Source of the DNA: Vibrio mexicanus
Lineage (GTDB): Bacteria; Pseudomonadota; Gammaproteobacteria; Enterobacterales; Vibrionaceae
Length of the DNA: 64,000 bases
Reading direction: 5' to 3'
NCBI RefSeq assembly: GCF_001012815.1
Contig: NZ_JYJP01000051.1
Span: 1 to 64,000, forward strand
The translations under genes and the position numbers were made by a program. Of the stretch, positions 29,668-38,317 are shown one piece after another (the stretch's first letter is position 1; every line of letters starts with the position of its first letter). The notes beneath the pieces are model-generated. The model worked only from the letters and a program-made list of their open reading frames with translations, was not told the origin of the DNA and did no database searches.

Positions 29668-30153
29668 ATGAACCACGACGACACCCAATTTGAGCCCGAA
29701 CTAGATGGTGAAGATATTGAAATTGAAGCGATTGGAATAGAGGTTTCGAGTCACCCAATTGAGCTCTATAAAGTGTTCAAGATTGCTAATCTTGTTGACG
29801 GTGGTGGTGAAGCAAAATACCTAATCTCTGAAGGTTACGTTGCGGTGAATGGCGAGCTAGAGACACGAAAGCGTCGTAAGATGTACGACGGTGACTTCTT
29901 TGAGTTCAACCAAGAATATTATGTTGTTGTGTGTGACCAGCCTGTCTCAGAACCTCAAGAACGTAAGCAGGATAGTTCACCATCTGAGACAGCGAAACCC
30001 TCGAAAAATAAGGCATCGAAAGGCAAATCGAAGAGTAAACAATCAAGCGCGGCTAAAAAATCCAATAAGCCCGCTAAGAAATCAAAAGACGACTCTAAGT
30101 CTGCGCCTCAGAGAGACAAAAACAGCGGGCGAAACTCAATAGACTTCTTCTAG
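29668..30153 (+). CDS. S4-domain RNA-binding protein with basic C-terminal tail
   Basis: The core (about residues 30-85) is an S4 RNA-binding domain of the YbcJ type: IELYKVFKIANLVDGGGEAKYLISEGYVAVNGELETRKRRK, with the motif region GEAKYLI and the terminal VNGE turn. A long Lys-, Ser- and Ala-rich tail follows (KASKGKSKSKQSSAAKKS), low in complexity and strongly basic, which should add non-specific nucleic acid affinity. The start is ATG 29668 (161 aa), with ggaa at a sensible distance; ATG 29593 has no ribosome site. The protein probably binds rRNA or tRNA in the cytoplasm; the partner is unknown. A strong terminator follows. Confidence 0.85.
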   Translation: MNHDDTQFEPELDGEDIEIEAIGIEVSSHPIELYKVFKIANLVDGGGEAKYLISEGYVAVNGELETRKRRKMYDGDFFEFNQEYYVVVCDQPVSEPQERKQDSSPSETAKPSKNKASKGKSKSKQSSAAKKSNKPAKKSKDDSKSAPQRDKNSGRNSIDFF

Positions 30154-30158
30154 TTCAT

Positions 30159-30190
30159 AAAATCCCAGCATTACGCTGGGATTTTTTTTC
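30159..30190 (+). terminator. Terminator of the S4-domain gene
   Basis: aaaatcccagc / gctgggatttt stem with loop attac followed by eight T. Confidence 0.9.
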
Positions 30191-30249
30191 ACATATCCTG
30201 AAATGGGATATATGCTTGTTAACTGAATCAATTTGCATGAGGACCAAGG

Positions 30250-30945
30250 ATGAAAACTATTGGCTTGATCGGCGGAATGAGCTGGGAATCAACCGTTGTT
30301 TACTACAAAGCGTTAAACACCTTTACCAAAGAGAAGTTAGGCGGCTTACACTCTGCAAAAGTTCTCATCAATAGTATCGATTTCGCTGAACTAGAAGTCT
30401 TACAGCGAACCGGAGAGTGGGATAAAAGTGCGGACATGCTGTTGGACTGTGCGCAGAGCCTTCAAAAAGCCGGAGCAGATTTCATTTTAATTGGTACCAA
30501 TACCATGCATAAAGTGGCGCCCCAAGTCGCGTCAGATATTTCCATTCCTCTATTGCACATCGCCGATGCCACTGCGCAAAGATTGATTAAGGATGGCGTA
30601 ACCAAGGTTGGACTGCTGGGGACAGCATACACAATGGAACAAGATTTTTATAAAGGGCGACTAAAAGAAGAATTTGGCCTAGAGGTAATTGTGCCAAACG
30701 GTGTGCAACGTAAACTGGCTCATGATGTCATCTACAACGAACTTTGTTTAGGTAAAATAAATCAGCGGTCCAAACAAGATTACGTCGAAATAATTAACGA
30801 TTTGCAAGAGCAGGGCGCTGAAGCGGTCATCTTAGGCTGCACTGAAATCACGCTATTGGTGTCCAATGAGGACACACGCGTACCACTTTATGACACGACA
30901 GCCATTCACGCGGAAGCCGCAGTTGAGCTCGCGCTTGCGGATTAA
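30250..30945 (+). CDS. YgeA-like amino acid racemase (Asp/Glu racemase family)
   Basis: The 231-aa protein closely follows E. coli YgeA in sequence and spacing: GGMSWEST at the start, LHSAKVLINSIDF, GTNTMHK with Thr83, and LGCTEI with Cys197. YgeA-type enzymes are unusual in the Asp/Glu racemase family because Thr replaces the first catalytic Cys; the same Thr83/Cys197 pair appears here. They racemise several amino acids in the cytoplasm with no cofactor, and may supply D-amino acids for cell-wall remodelling, which is common in Vibrio. A ribosome site (gagga) precedes the ATG. It is monocistronic and converges with the CoA-disulfide reductase gene, with a shared hairpin between them. Substrate range here is inferred. 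Confidence 0.88.
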   Translation: MKTIGLIGGMSWESTVVYYKALNTFTKEKLGGLHSAKVLINSIDFAELEVLQRTGEWDKSADMLLDCAQSLQKAGADFILIGTNTMHKVAPQVASDISIPLLHIADATAQRLIKDGVTKVGLLGTAYTMEQDFYKGRLKEEFGLEVIVPNGVQRKLAHDVIYNELCLGKINQRSKQDYVEIINDLQEQGAEAVILGCTEITLLVSNEDTRVPLYDTTAIHAEAAVELALAD

Positions 30946-30983
30946 TTTTTCTTTTTTTGTTGGCAGATAGTTTGGATTAGCGA

Positions 30984-31009
30984 TAAGGGAAGCACAGTGG
31001 CTTCCCTTA
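30984..31009. terminator. Hairpin between two convergent genes
   Basis: taagggaag / cttccctta stem with a short loop. It lies between the racemase and CoA-disulfide reductase genes and could end transcription from both sides, although the T-run is weak. Confidence 0.5.
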
Positions 31010-31042
31010 CTATTATCAAGACGTTCTCACTAATAAAAGCAA

Positions 31043-32694
31043 CTAGGCTTGAGCAAACTTATAGGTGCGATAGCCGCCTATCAGGTTGCGAGCTTTGTAA
31101 CCGTTGTTGACTAACTGACGGTAGGCTACGTTACCGCGTAACCCAACTTGGCAGTAAATAACGATTTCCTTGTCTTTTGGGAGCTCATCCATGCGATGTC
31201 TCAACTGGTCGACAGGAATGTTAATCGCACCTTCTATGAATCCAACGTTAGTGAGTTCACCTGGGTTTCTGACATCAAGCAGCACTTGGTTGTCAGAGAG
31301 ATTATCGATTTCATCATAATGAATAGGCGTTGCGTCACCTTTCACGATATTGTTTGCAACAAATGCCGCTTGGTTAATCACATCTTTAGCACTACCGTAG
31401 GGCGGCGCATAAGTCAGTTCAAGATGCTGAAGCTGTTCGACCGTCATACCCGCTCGTTGAGCGACGGCCATAATGTCGATGCGTTTATCGACGCCGTCTT
31501 TACCCGCGGCTTGGGCACCAAGGATCTTGCCTGTTTCTGGGTCAAACAACATTTTGAAAGACACCGTTTCTGCACCAGGGTAGTAGCTTGCGTGACTGGC
31601 TGTATGAACATAGACCTTCTCATAGTGAACGCCCTCGCGCTTAAGCTGCTTCTCGTTCTTACCAGTTGAAGCAATAGCAAGGTCGAAAATTTTACAAATC
31701 GCAGTACCTTGAGTGCCTTGATAGGATTCATTTCTTCCAAGCATGTTGTCAGCAGCCATACGGCCCTGGCGGTTAGCAGGCCCCGCGAGTGTACTAGTGT
31801 TTGTTTGCCTGTTACAAAGTCAATTTCTTCTACGGCGTCACCGACGGCATAGATCGAAGGGTCACTTGTTTGCATTTGCTCATTGACCCAAATCCCACCA
31901 AGCTCCCCGATTTGTAGCCCGGCTTGCTGTGCGAGTTTAGTCTCGGGCTTAACACCAATCGCCATGATAAGAATGCCAGTTTCAAGCTGCTCTCCATTGT
32001 TCAGAGTAAGCTTAAGAGTGTTTGACTCAGTAAGATGTTCTACGGACTCTAGTGCGATATTTAGCCTGAGGTCGATACCTTTATCTTTGATTTCTGCATG
32101 GGCAAAGCCCGCCATTTCCCTATCAACGGGCGTCATAACTTGATCGGCCATTTCAATTAGGCTGGTTTGGATTCCTAACTGGTGGAAGGCTTCCATCATC
32201 TCTAAGCCGATAAATCCACCGCCCACTACTGTTGCGTGCGTTGGCTGACGATTCTTAAGTGTGGCTAGGATACGATCCATGTCTGGAATATTGCGAAGCG
32301 AATGGGTCAGTGGATTATCGATACCTGAAATAGGGGGAACGATAGGCGCAGCACCCGGGCTCAACAGCAAGAAGTCGTAGGATTCACTGTATTGTGTGTT
32401 ATCTAATAGATTTTTAACTGTCACCTTTTTGTTATGGCGGTCAATGTCTACCACTTCGTTCATCACACGGACATCGACATTGAAACGGGCAAGGAAGCTT
32501 TCAGGGGTTTGAAGTAGCAACTTGCTGCGCTCTTGGATGTCGCCACCAATGTGATACGGCAGGCCGCAGTTGGCAAACGACACAAATTGGCCACGTTCAA
32601 ACATGATGATTTCAGCATCTTCACTCAAACGTCGTGCTCTTGCCGCTGCTGAAGCGCCACCTGCAACACCGCCGATGATTACTATTTTAGTCAT
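31043..32694 (-). CDS. CoA-disulfide reductase / rhodanese fusion (frameshifted as given)
   Basis: The protein, about 550 aa when repaired, is an FAD- and NAD(P)H-dependent pyridine nucleotide-disulfide oxidoreductase with a C-terminal rhodanese domain. Visible elements: dinucleotide motif GGVAGGASAA (residues 8-17), redox Cys43 in SFANCGLPYHIGG as in CoA-disulfide reductases, second nucleotide motif VVGGGFIGLEM, and rhodanese active site VIYCQVGLRG. Such CoADR-Rhd enzymes reduce CoA-persulfide and related polysulfides. The break is near 31790, where one base is missing (caa-aca-cta-gta-c-actc); repaired it reads TLVPLAGPANRQGRM. The overlapping start at 31759 is an artefact of the break. It is transcribed divergently from an ArsR repressor gene with clustered ATTAG/CTAAT operators between them, suggesting persulfide-induced expression. 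Confidence 0.85.
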
Positions 32695-32856
32695 TAGATT
32701 CTCCTAACACCTGTCAAGCTATCCACTCTTAATGCATGAAGCCTGTATGTAGAGTGGGTGTAGATATTCTTCTTAACGAAGTACTTTGATTAATTTGAGT
32801 TACTTCAATTTGGCTGCTTTGAAAGCCAAAGTAATAACATTTACAAATACAATACA

Positions 32857-32955
32857 ACTCTAAATTAGCTTTGTCTAATGTTAATTGGACTAATTTGTAA
32901 AATACTAAATTAGCATTGACTTATGTATGATAATTAGTATTCTCTAATTTAGTAA
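32857..32955. promoter_or_regulatory. Clustered ATTAG/CTAAT operators in the divergent promoter
   Basis: The region contains ctaaattag (32860-32868), ctaatttg (32890-32897), actaaattag (32904-32913) and ctaatttagt (32944-32953), plus more ctaat/attag half-sites. The last two are exact inverted complements. They sit between the divergent reductase and ArsR genes and are a plausible binding array for the ArsR repressor encoded 34 bases downstream. The assignment is inference from position and symmetry. Confidence 0.6.
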
Positions 32956-32986
32956 GTGTTAACAATGTTTGGTATAGGCAGGCGAA

Positions 32987-33304
32987 ATGAACGATAGCCA
33001 GCAAATGAATGAAATGTACGAACGAGTTGAAGAAGCCGCTGACCTGCTTCGTGTGATGGCCCACCCAGAAAGGCTATTGGTGCTTTGTCAGCTCACAACT
33101 GGTGAGGTAGGTGCGGGTGTACTTCAACAACGTTCCTCATTAAGCCAATCGGCATTCTCACAGCATTTAACTGTGTTGAGAAAACATGGCTTGGTGCAAG
33201 TTCGTAAAGAAGCTCAACAGGTCTTTTACTCATTAAAAGACGAAAGAGCCGCTGCGTTGATTACTAGTATGCATAGCATTTTTTGTGCTCAAGAATTGGC
33301 TTGA
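32987..33304 (+). CDS. ArsR-family repressor, BigR/SqrR/HlyU type
   Basis: This 105-aa protein has a winged helix-turn-helix of the ArsR family (SQSAFSQHLTVLRKHGLVQVRKEAQQVFYSL). Two Cys residues sit at 34 (LVLCQL) and 100 (SIFCAQ), in the positions used by BigR, SqrR and Vibrio HlyU as a redox dithiol that forms a disulfide or tetrasulfide with persulfides and releases DNA. The metal-binding motif of classical ArsR (ELCVCDL) is absent. It is the first gene of a unit with two YeeE/YedE transporters and is divergent from CoA-disulfide reductase, with repeated operators between them. Expected role: repress sulfur detoxification genes until reactive sulfur accumulates. HlyU proper normally sits by virulence genes, so this may be a paralogue. 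Confidence 0.85.
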   Translation: MNDSQQMNEMYERVEEAADLLRVMAHPERLLVLCQLTTGEVGAGVLQQRSSLSQSAFSQHLTVLRKHGLVQVRKEAQQVFYSLKDERAAALITSMHSIFCAQELA

Positions 33305-33348
33305 TGTACGACGGTTTGAAGATTGAAATAATTATTGAGGTGTAATAG

Positions 33349-33783
33349 ATGTATAGCATCCCTTGGGAGTCTTTGTTTGGTGGCATGCTGCTGGGTTTTT
33401 CTGCGGTTTTTCTGATGATTGCGACAGGTAAAATCGCGGGTATCAGCGGCATTGTCGGTGCACTTGTTAGCTTGAAAGATAAGAACTCGAAGCCTAATGA
33501 TTTAGGTTGGCGCTTGGCATTTGTCTTAGGCATGGTCACAAGTGCGTTGATTGTTGCCCCATTTGGTTTTGATCTTCCAGATGTATCAAACATGAGCCTT
33601 AGCTTAGTAGCAATTGCCGGTTTGCTGGTTGGATTTGGTACTCGCCTAGCGAATGGGTGTACAAGTGGACATGGCATCATTGGGCTAGGGCGTTTGTCTA
33701 AACGTTCTATTGTTGCCACTGCGACCTTTATGACCACAGCAGTATTGGTTGTTCTTGTTAAACGCTTGATGGGGTGGATGTAA
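33349..33783 (+). CDS. YeeE/YedE-family sulfur transporter, first half
   Basis: This 144-aa protein has four to five transmembrane helices and the signature ANGCTSGHGIIGLGRLSKRS typical of YeeE/YedE, which imports thiosulfate in E. coli through conserved Cys residues. It is half the size of fused YeeE and works with the next gene, whose start overlaps its stop by one base. This split pair resembles PmpA/PmpB-type proteins. It follows the ArsR gene after 44 bases in one probable operon, so it is expected to move a reactive sulfur species across the inner membrane. Substrate and direction are not shown. Confidence 0.85.
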   Translation: MYSIPWESLFGGMLLGFSAVFLMIATGKIAGISGIVGALVSLKDKNSKPNDLGWRLAFVLGMVTSALIVAPFGFDLPDVSNMSLSLVAIAGLLVGFGTRLANGCTSGHGIIGLGRLSKRSIVATATFMTTAVLVVLVKRLMGWM

Positions 33784-34241
33784 TGAACAGAACAAAAGTC
33801 ATTCAGTTAGCTTCTGCGTTAGTTTCTGGCCTACTTTTTGGAGCCGGAATGGTTGTATCGGGCATGGCAGACCCACACAAAGTTCTAGCTTTTCTTGATA
33901 TTACCGGGCAATGGGATCCTAGCTTGATGTTTGTTATGGGCGGCGCATTGCTGATATTTGCACCCTTTTATCATTTGGTCATTAAAAAGCGCGGGCACGC
34001 ATTAAACGGCGATGACATCAACCTTCCAGCAACCAATAAGGTGGAAAGCACACTAGTAACGGGTTCTATGATTTTTGGTTTAGGTTGGGGGATTGCGGGC
34101 ATTTGTCCGGGGCCCGCGGTGAGTAGCTTATCTGGTGGTAGCTCAACGATTGTCATTTTTTTGGTCAGCATGCTGCTAGGTATTGCGCTAGCTAAGCGCT
34201 ATTTAGCTAAAGGAGAAGTTGCAAAAACGGTTTGCTCCTAA
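33783..34241 (+). CDS. YeeE/YedE-family sulfur transporter, second half (DUF6691-like)
   Basis: This 152-aa protein has about four transmembrane helices. It carries the paired signature FGLGWGIAGICPGPAVSSL, including a conserved Cys, and GAGMVVSGMADPHKVLAFLDI near the N-terminus. It starts at ATG 33783, overlapping the previous stop (taATG) by one base, which implies translational coupling; the GTG at 33774 is less likely. Together with the preceding gene it should form one complete YeeE-type channel for thiosulfate or (poly)sulfide. It is the last gene of the arsR operon, followed by a convergent terminator. Confidence 0.85.
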   Translation: MNRTKVIQLASALVSGLLFGAGMVVSGMADPHKVLAFLDITGQWDPSLMFVMGGALLIFAPFYHLVIKKRGHALNGDDINLPATNKVESTLVTGSMIFGLGWGIAGICPGPAVSSLSGGSSTIVIFLVSMLLGIALAKRYLAKGEVAKTVCS

Positions 34242-34290
34242 CTGAATAATCAGAGATAAGAATTTCTTAACTCCGGTCGCTCAAAATCTG

Positions 34291-34358
34291 GAAGCCCCAA
34301 ATCAGTCATTGCGTTACAGTCGAAAGGACTGTCGCACTCTGATCTGGGGCTTGCTTTT
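34291..34358. terminator. Bidirectional terminator between convergent genes
   Basis: aagccccaaatcag (34292-34305) and ctgatctggggctt (34339-34352) form a long stem with one internal mismatch and a T-rich tail on the plus strand. It separates the YeeE unit from the nuclease gene on the other strand. Confidence 0.7.
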
Positions 34359-35248
34359 TATCGCTGTTTTACCGTAGAAAGAATCGGGCAATGATCGCTT
34401 AACTGATAGTTGAGTACGTCCTGCTCTGAGAACAAGATTTGTTGATTGCCTGAGGCTTCTAAATTTTCACTCACCACAATATGGTCGATGATGCTTCTAT
34501 ATTGGTATGTTTGCCCCTTATTCCGATTTGAACGGACAATACAATCCGGTTGAGTAGACTGAGTGGCAAGCTGTGACTGATTGTCTTGGCCAATGATCTT
34601 CCATAACCAAGACTTAGGGTGGCTTAAAGTATGATTAAAGTCGCCTAAAACAATGTAGGATTGCTCGTTGTTTTCCCGTTCAACTATCCAGCGATTTAGA
34701 GTTTGGCCTTGTTCTTTTAACGTACGGCAGTGTCGATTGTTTTTATAGGCGCTCTGGCAACGAGCCTTAAGGTGAACTGACAGTATGTGGATAGGGTCTT
34801 TATCCTGAGGGCGAACGACAATGTAGCTAGCAAAGCGTAACCGACTGTTATTGCTACCGTCGAGAATCACATCACTCTTGTTACTAACATTTAGCGAATC
34901 ACGAACTGCGAACCCTGTGAACTGGTTAATATCGTCAAACTGCCTATGCTGGTTTTGCGGCTTTGCTCTATCCGAAAGGTAAATCGTGTAACCTTTCCCC
35001 ACCACTTCTTGAATCGCGTCTACGCTATCCACTTCTTGAAAAGCGAGTATGTCACTGTCTGTATCTATGAAATAGGCTCTGAGTCTTTCGAAATCATCAG
35101 CACCGCGATCAGATTGAGTAATTTTGGGAACCGAGTTATGAGAGAGCCATTCAATATTCCATGTTGTTATATTCAGTGACTCTATCGGAGTCGCGAACGC
35201 TATTTGAGAGAGTGTGAGAAGAAAGAGTGTGGATAGGTGCTTTTTCAT
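34358..35248 (-). CDS. Secreted endonuclease/exonuclease/phosphatase (EEP) family protein
   Basis: This 296-aa protein has a Sec signal peptide (cleaved after ...LSQIAFA) and an EEP fold. The catalytic blocks appear in order: TTWNIEWL (metal Asn), AFQEVDS (metal Glu), SVHLKA (His), VLGDFNHT (Asp, Asn) and LSDHCP (Asp-His). It therefore resembles a periplasmic or extracellular DNase/phosphodiesterase, as Vibrio species use to feed on extracellular DNA. Three Cys residues (CQSAYKNNRHC, QPDC) may form disulfides. It could instead act on phospholipids or inositol phosphates. The gene is monocistronic, and the upstream region also serves divergent nrdD. Confidence 0.82.
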   Translation of the reverse strand: MKKHLSTLFLLTLSQIAFATPIESLNITTWNIEWLSHNSVPKITQSDRGADDFERLRAYFIDTDSDILAFQEVDSVDAIQEVVGKGYTIYLSDRAKPQNQHRQFDDINQFTGFAVRDSLNVSNKSDVILDGSNNSRLRFASYIVVRPQDKDPIHILSVHLKARCQSAYKNNRHCRTLKEQGQTLNRWIVERENNEQSYIVLGDFNHTLSHPKSWLWKIIGQDNQSQLATQSTQPDCIVRSNRNKGQTYQYRSIIDHIVVSENLEASGNQQILFSEQDVLNYQLSDHCPILSTVKQR

Positions 35249-35406
35249 GCGATTCTTAACGTTGAATTATTGACATCCTTTATTCTACAAGAGCTCGTAA
35301 AAAAGCAAGTGAAAACCTCTCCATTTTTGCAAATTTCATGCTTTTCTTAGTAACTGAGATCAATCGCAATAAGATCGTGTTGATCTTGTTCTTGTGCCCA
35401 TTTTTG

Positions 35407-35420
35407 TTGATCCAAATCAA
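35407..35420. promoter_or_regulatory. FNR box upstream of nrdD
   Basis: TTGAT-CCAA-ATCAA is a perfect match to the FNR consensus TTGAT-N4-ATCAA and lies 122 bases before the nrdD start. It suggests activation of the anaerobic ribonucleotide reductase when oxygen is absent. CRP-family sites are close relatives, but the TTGAT half-sites favour FNR. Confidence 0.75.
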
Positions 35421-35451
35421 TACTTTTAAGTGGTGCATCTCGTTAAATACG

Positions 35452-35467
35452 CCACAATATATAGTGC
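35452..35467. promoter_or_regulatory. NrdR box 1
   Basis: ccacaatatatagtgc resembles the NrdR consensus acaCwATATAgTGt. It pairs with a second box 31 bases downstream (three helical turns), the spacing required for NrdR, which represses reductase genes when dATP is high. Confidence 0.7.
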
Positions 35468-35482
35468 CAATCGAATAATAAA

Positions 35483-35498
35483 TCACCCTATATAGTGT
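35483..35498. promoter_or_regulatory. NrdR box 2
   Basis: tcaccctatatagtgt is the second NrdR-like box, ending 44 bases before the nrdD start codon and 31 bases from box 1. Twin NrdR boxes at this spacing are normal for reductase operons. Confidence 0.7.
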
Positions 35499-35542
35499 GT
35501 TTGTGGATAACTCTGTGAGTATGCTAAGGGTAAGGAGAAACA

Positions 35543-37663
35543 GTGAAACCAATCGTAATCAAGCGTGACGGCTCGAGAGCTCCGTTTAGCAGGGATCGTA
35601 TTCAAGCAGCAGTGGAAGCAGCATCGGATAACGTAGACAAAGAAGTTGCAATCTACGCTCTTAACGTTGCATTAGCCGTAGAGTTAAAGCTGGCTGATTA
35701 CGATGAAGTGCATATCGCTGAAATCCAAACCTTAGTCGAAAATGAGTTAATGCAGGGCCCTTTTAAGGCACTTGCACGCTCTTACATCGAATACCGTCAC
35801 GATCGCGATATCGCACGCGAGAAGCAAAGTGCACTGACTCGCGAGATTGAGGGTCTTATCGAAGAGAGCAATGTTGACCTTATCAATGAAAATGCCAACA
35901 AAGACGGTAAAGTGATTCCAACTCAGCGTGATCTGTTGGCAGGTATTGTGGCGAAGCACTACGCGAAAACGCATATTTTGCCGCGTGATGTGGTTCAAGC
36001 GCACGATGAAGGTGACATTCATTACCACGATTTAGACTACGCACCGTTCTTCCCAATGTTTAACTGTATGCTCATCGACTTGAAAGGCATGCTGACACAT
36101 GGCTTCAAAATGGGAAATGCGGAGATTGATACTCCTAAATCAATCTCAACTGCAACCGCGGTTACGGCGCAGATCATCGCTCAGGTGGCGAGCCACATCT
36201 ACGGTGGCACAACCATCAACCGTATTGATGAAGTGCTAGAACCTTACGTTATGGCGAGCTATGATAAACACCTTGAGATTGCGAAAGAGTGGGACATCCC
36301 TGATCCACAAGCATTTGCATCAGCACGTACTGAGAAAGAGTGTTACGACGCATTCCAATCATTGGAGTACGAAGTAAACACACTACACACAGCAAATGGT
36401 CAAACTCCTTTTGTTACGTTTGGCTTTGGTCTTGGCACAAGCTGGGCATCGAAGTTGATCCAACAATCAATTTTAAAGAACCGTATTGCTGGCTTGGGTA
36501 AAAACCGAAAAACAGCGGTGTTCCCTAAGCTTGTGTTTGCGATTAAAGATGGCTTGAATCACAAGCAAGACGATCCAAATTACGACATTAAGAAGCTAGC
36601 TCTAGAGTGTGCGTCTAAGCGTATGTACCCAGACATTCTTAACTACGACAAAGTGGTTGAAGTAACCGGTTCATTCAAAACGCCTATGGGCTGCCGTAGC
36701 TTCTTAAATACCTATGAAGAAAACGGCGAAATGGTTCACGAGGGGCGTAATAACCTTGGTGTTGTAAGTTTGAACTTGCCGCGTATTGCACTTAAGGCTC
36801 AAGGTGATGAGAAAGCATTCTATGAACTGCTGGATGAGAAGCTGTTGGTTGCACGTCGTGCATTGGAAACTCGTATTAGCCGTCTTGAAAATGTGAAAGC
36901 ACGTGTTGCCCCAATCCTTTACATGGAAGGGGCTTGCGGCGTTCGATTGAAAGCCGATGACTCTATTGCAGACATCTTTAAAAATGGCCGAGCTTCGATT
37001 TCGCTAGGTTACATCGGTATTCACGAAACCATCACGGCGCTATTTGGTAATGACGAGCACGTTTACGACAACGAAGAGTTACGTAATAAAGCACTAGACA
37101 TCATCAAGTACTTAAAAGAAAACGTGAATCAGTGGGCTGAGGAGACTGGTTACGCGTTTAGCTTGTACGGCACGCCAAGTGAGAACTTATGTAGCCGATT
37201 CTGCCGCATCGATACCAAAGAGTTTGGTGTGATTGAAGGTGTAACGGATCGCGGATACTACACGAACAGTTTCCACCTTGATGTTCAGAAGAAGGTAAAC
37301 CCTTACGACAAGATCGATTTTGAAATGCCTTACCCACATATCTCAAGCGGTGGTTTCATCTGTTACGGAGAGTTCCCGAACATGCAGAAGAACATTGAAG
37401 CGCTTGAAAACGTTTGGGATTACAGTTATTCACGTGTTCCTTACTACGGAACGAACACGCCGATCGATGAGTGTTATGAATGTGGTTATAACGGTGAGTT
37501 TGACTGTACTAGCAAAGGTTTCACTTGTCCTAAATGTGGTAACCATGACTCAACAAAAGTATCGGTAACACGTCGTGTATGTGGTTACTTGGGTAGCCCT
37601 GATGCTCGTCCGTTTAACTTCGGTAAGCAAGAAGAAGTTAAACGTCGCGTGAAGCACCTTTAA
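35543..37663 (+). CDS. nrdD: Anaerobic ribonucleoside-triphosphate reductase (class III)
   Basis: NrdD makes deoxyribonucleotides from NTPs without oxygen, using a glycyl radical. The 706-aa protein has an N-terminal ATP-cone (VIKRDGSRAPFSRDRIQAAVE), the catalytic barrel with Cys residues, a four-Cys zinc site near the C-terminus (CYECGYNGEFDC...CPKCG), and the glycyl-radical site RVCGYLG with Gly681, the same residue number as in E. coli. Start GTG 35543 with a good ribosome site (taagga). FNR and twin NrdR boxes lie in the 135-base upstream region. nrdG follows after 43 bases. No break is seen. Confidence 0.96.
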   Translation: MKPIVIKRDGSRAPFSRDRIQAAVEAASDNVDKEVAIYALNVALAVELKLADYDEVHIAEIQTLVENELMQGPFKALARSYIEYRHDRDIAREKQSALTREIEGLIEESNVDLINENANKDGKVIPTQRDLLAGIVAKHYAKTHILPRDVVQAHDEGDIHYHDLDYAPFFPMFNCMLIDLKGMLTHGFKMGNAEIDTPKSISTATAVTAQIIAQVASHIYGGTTINRIDEVLEPYVMASYDKHLEIAKEWDIPDPQAFASARTEKECYDAFQSLEYEVNTLHTANGQTPFVTFGFGLGTSWASKLIQQSILKNRIAGLGKNRKTAVFPKLVFAIKDGLNHKQDDPNYDIKKLALECASKRMYPDILNYDKVVEVTGSFKTPMGCRSFLNTYEENGEMVHEGRNNLGVVSLNLPRIALKAQGDEKAFYELLDEKLLVARRALETRISRLENVKARVAPILYMEGACGVRLKADDSIADIFKNGRASISLGYIGIHETITALFGNDEHVYDNEELRNKALDIIKYLKENVNQWAEETGYAFSLYGTPSENLCSRFCRIDTKEFGVIEGVTDRGYYTNSFHLDVQKKVNPYDKIDFEMPYPHISSGGFICYGEFPNMQKNIEALENVWDYSYSRVPYYGTNTPIDECYECGYNGEFDCTSKGFTCPKCGNHDSTKVSVTRRVCGYLGSPDARPFNFGKQEEVKRRVKHL

Positions 37664-37706
37664 CGACGATCAATAGTCGAAACGGAATAAACGAGAAGCG
37701 CTTAAG

Positions 37707-38183
37707 ATGAACTATCACCAGTATCACCCAATTGATGTCGTGAACGGGCCAGGTACACGCTGTACCTTGTTCGTATCAGGCTGCGTACATCAATGTCGTG
37801 GTTGCTACAATCAATCGACACAAAGGCTCGATTCTGGTCATCTGTTCACTCAAGAGCTTGAAGATCACATCATCGCTGATCTTAACGATACTCGTATAAA
37901 ACGCAGAGGGTTGTCGCTGTCTGGTGGCGACCCGATGCATCCGGCGAATGTCTCTGCGGTTTTGAAGCTAGTTAAGCGAGTTAAAGCTGAATGTGAAAAT
38001 AAGGATATTTGGCTTTGGACTGGCTACACACTTGAAGAACTTTCCGAAGAACAAAAAGCGTTATTGCCCTACATTGATACTTTGATTGATGGAAAGTTCG
38101 AGCAAGACAAAGCGGATCCAAGTCTTGATTGGCGGGGCTCTAGCAACCAGATTATCCATCGGTTTACTGAATTTTCCGGTTAG
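37707..38183 (+). CDS. nrdG: Anaerobic ribonucleotide reductase activating protein
   Basis: This 158-aa radical-SAM enzyme uses a [4Fe-4S] cluster to put the glycyl radical on NrdD. The cluster motif CxxxCxxC is Cys26, Cys30 and Cys33 in SGCVHQCRGCYN, and LSGGDPMHP gives the SAM-binding GGD turn. The length is normal. It is co-transcribed with nrdD under the FNR and NrdR sites upstream of that gene. A ribosome site (gaagcg) is weak, as in many coupled genes. Confidence 0.95.
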   Translation: MNYHQYHPIDVVNGPGTRCTLFVSGCVHQCRGCYNQSTQRLDSGHLFTQELEDHIIADLNDTRIKRRGLSLSGGDPMHPANVSAVLKLVKRVKAECENKDIWLWTGYTLEELSEEQKALLPYIDTLIDGKFEQDKADPSLDWRGSSNQIIHRFTEFSG

Positions 38184-38201
38184 CCTTTCATCAATTTTTA
38201 G

Positions 38202-38219
38202 TGTTAAGTATTCGTTACA
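38202..38219. promoter_or_regulatory. Possible TyrR box before tyrB
   Basis: TGTTAA-GTATTC-GTTACA matches the TyrR consensus TGTAAA-N6-TTTACA at 10 of 12 defined positions. It lies about 100 bases upstream of the aromatic aminotransferase gene, as in other TyrR-regulated promoters. Moderate support only. Confidence 0.4.
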
Positions 38220-38317
38220 TCAATTTATGGTGTTGTGAATCAGTTTTCGCTTCGAATTTCCCACAACAAATGTTAACTTGAACGCCATTACTTGAATTTC
38301 AAAGGGTTGTGACTTTC

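Noticed and set aside
32987..33304. Arsenic-sensing ArsR
   Set aside because: The ELCVCDL metal-binding motif is absent; the Cys positions fit a persulfide-sensing dithiol instead.
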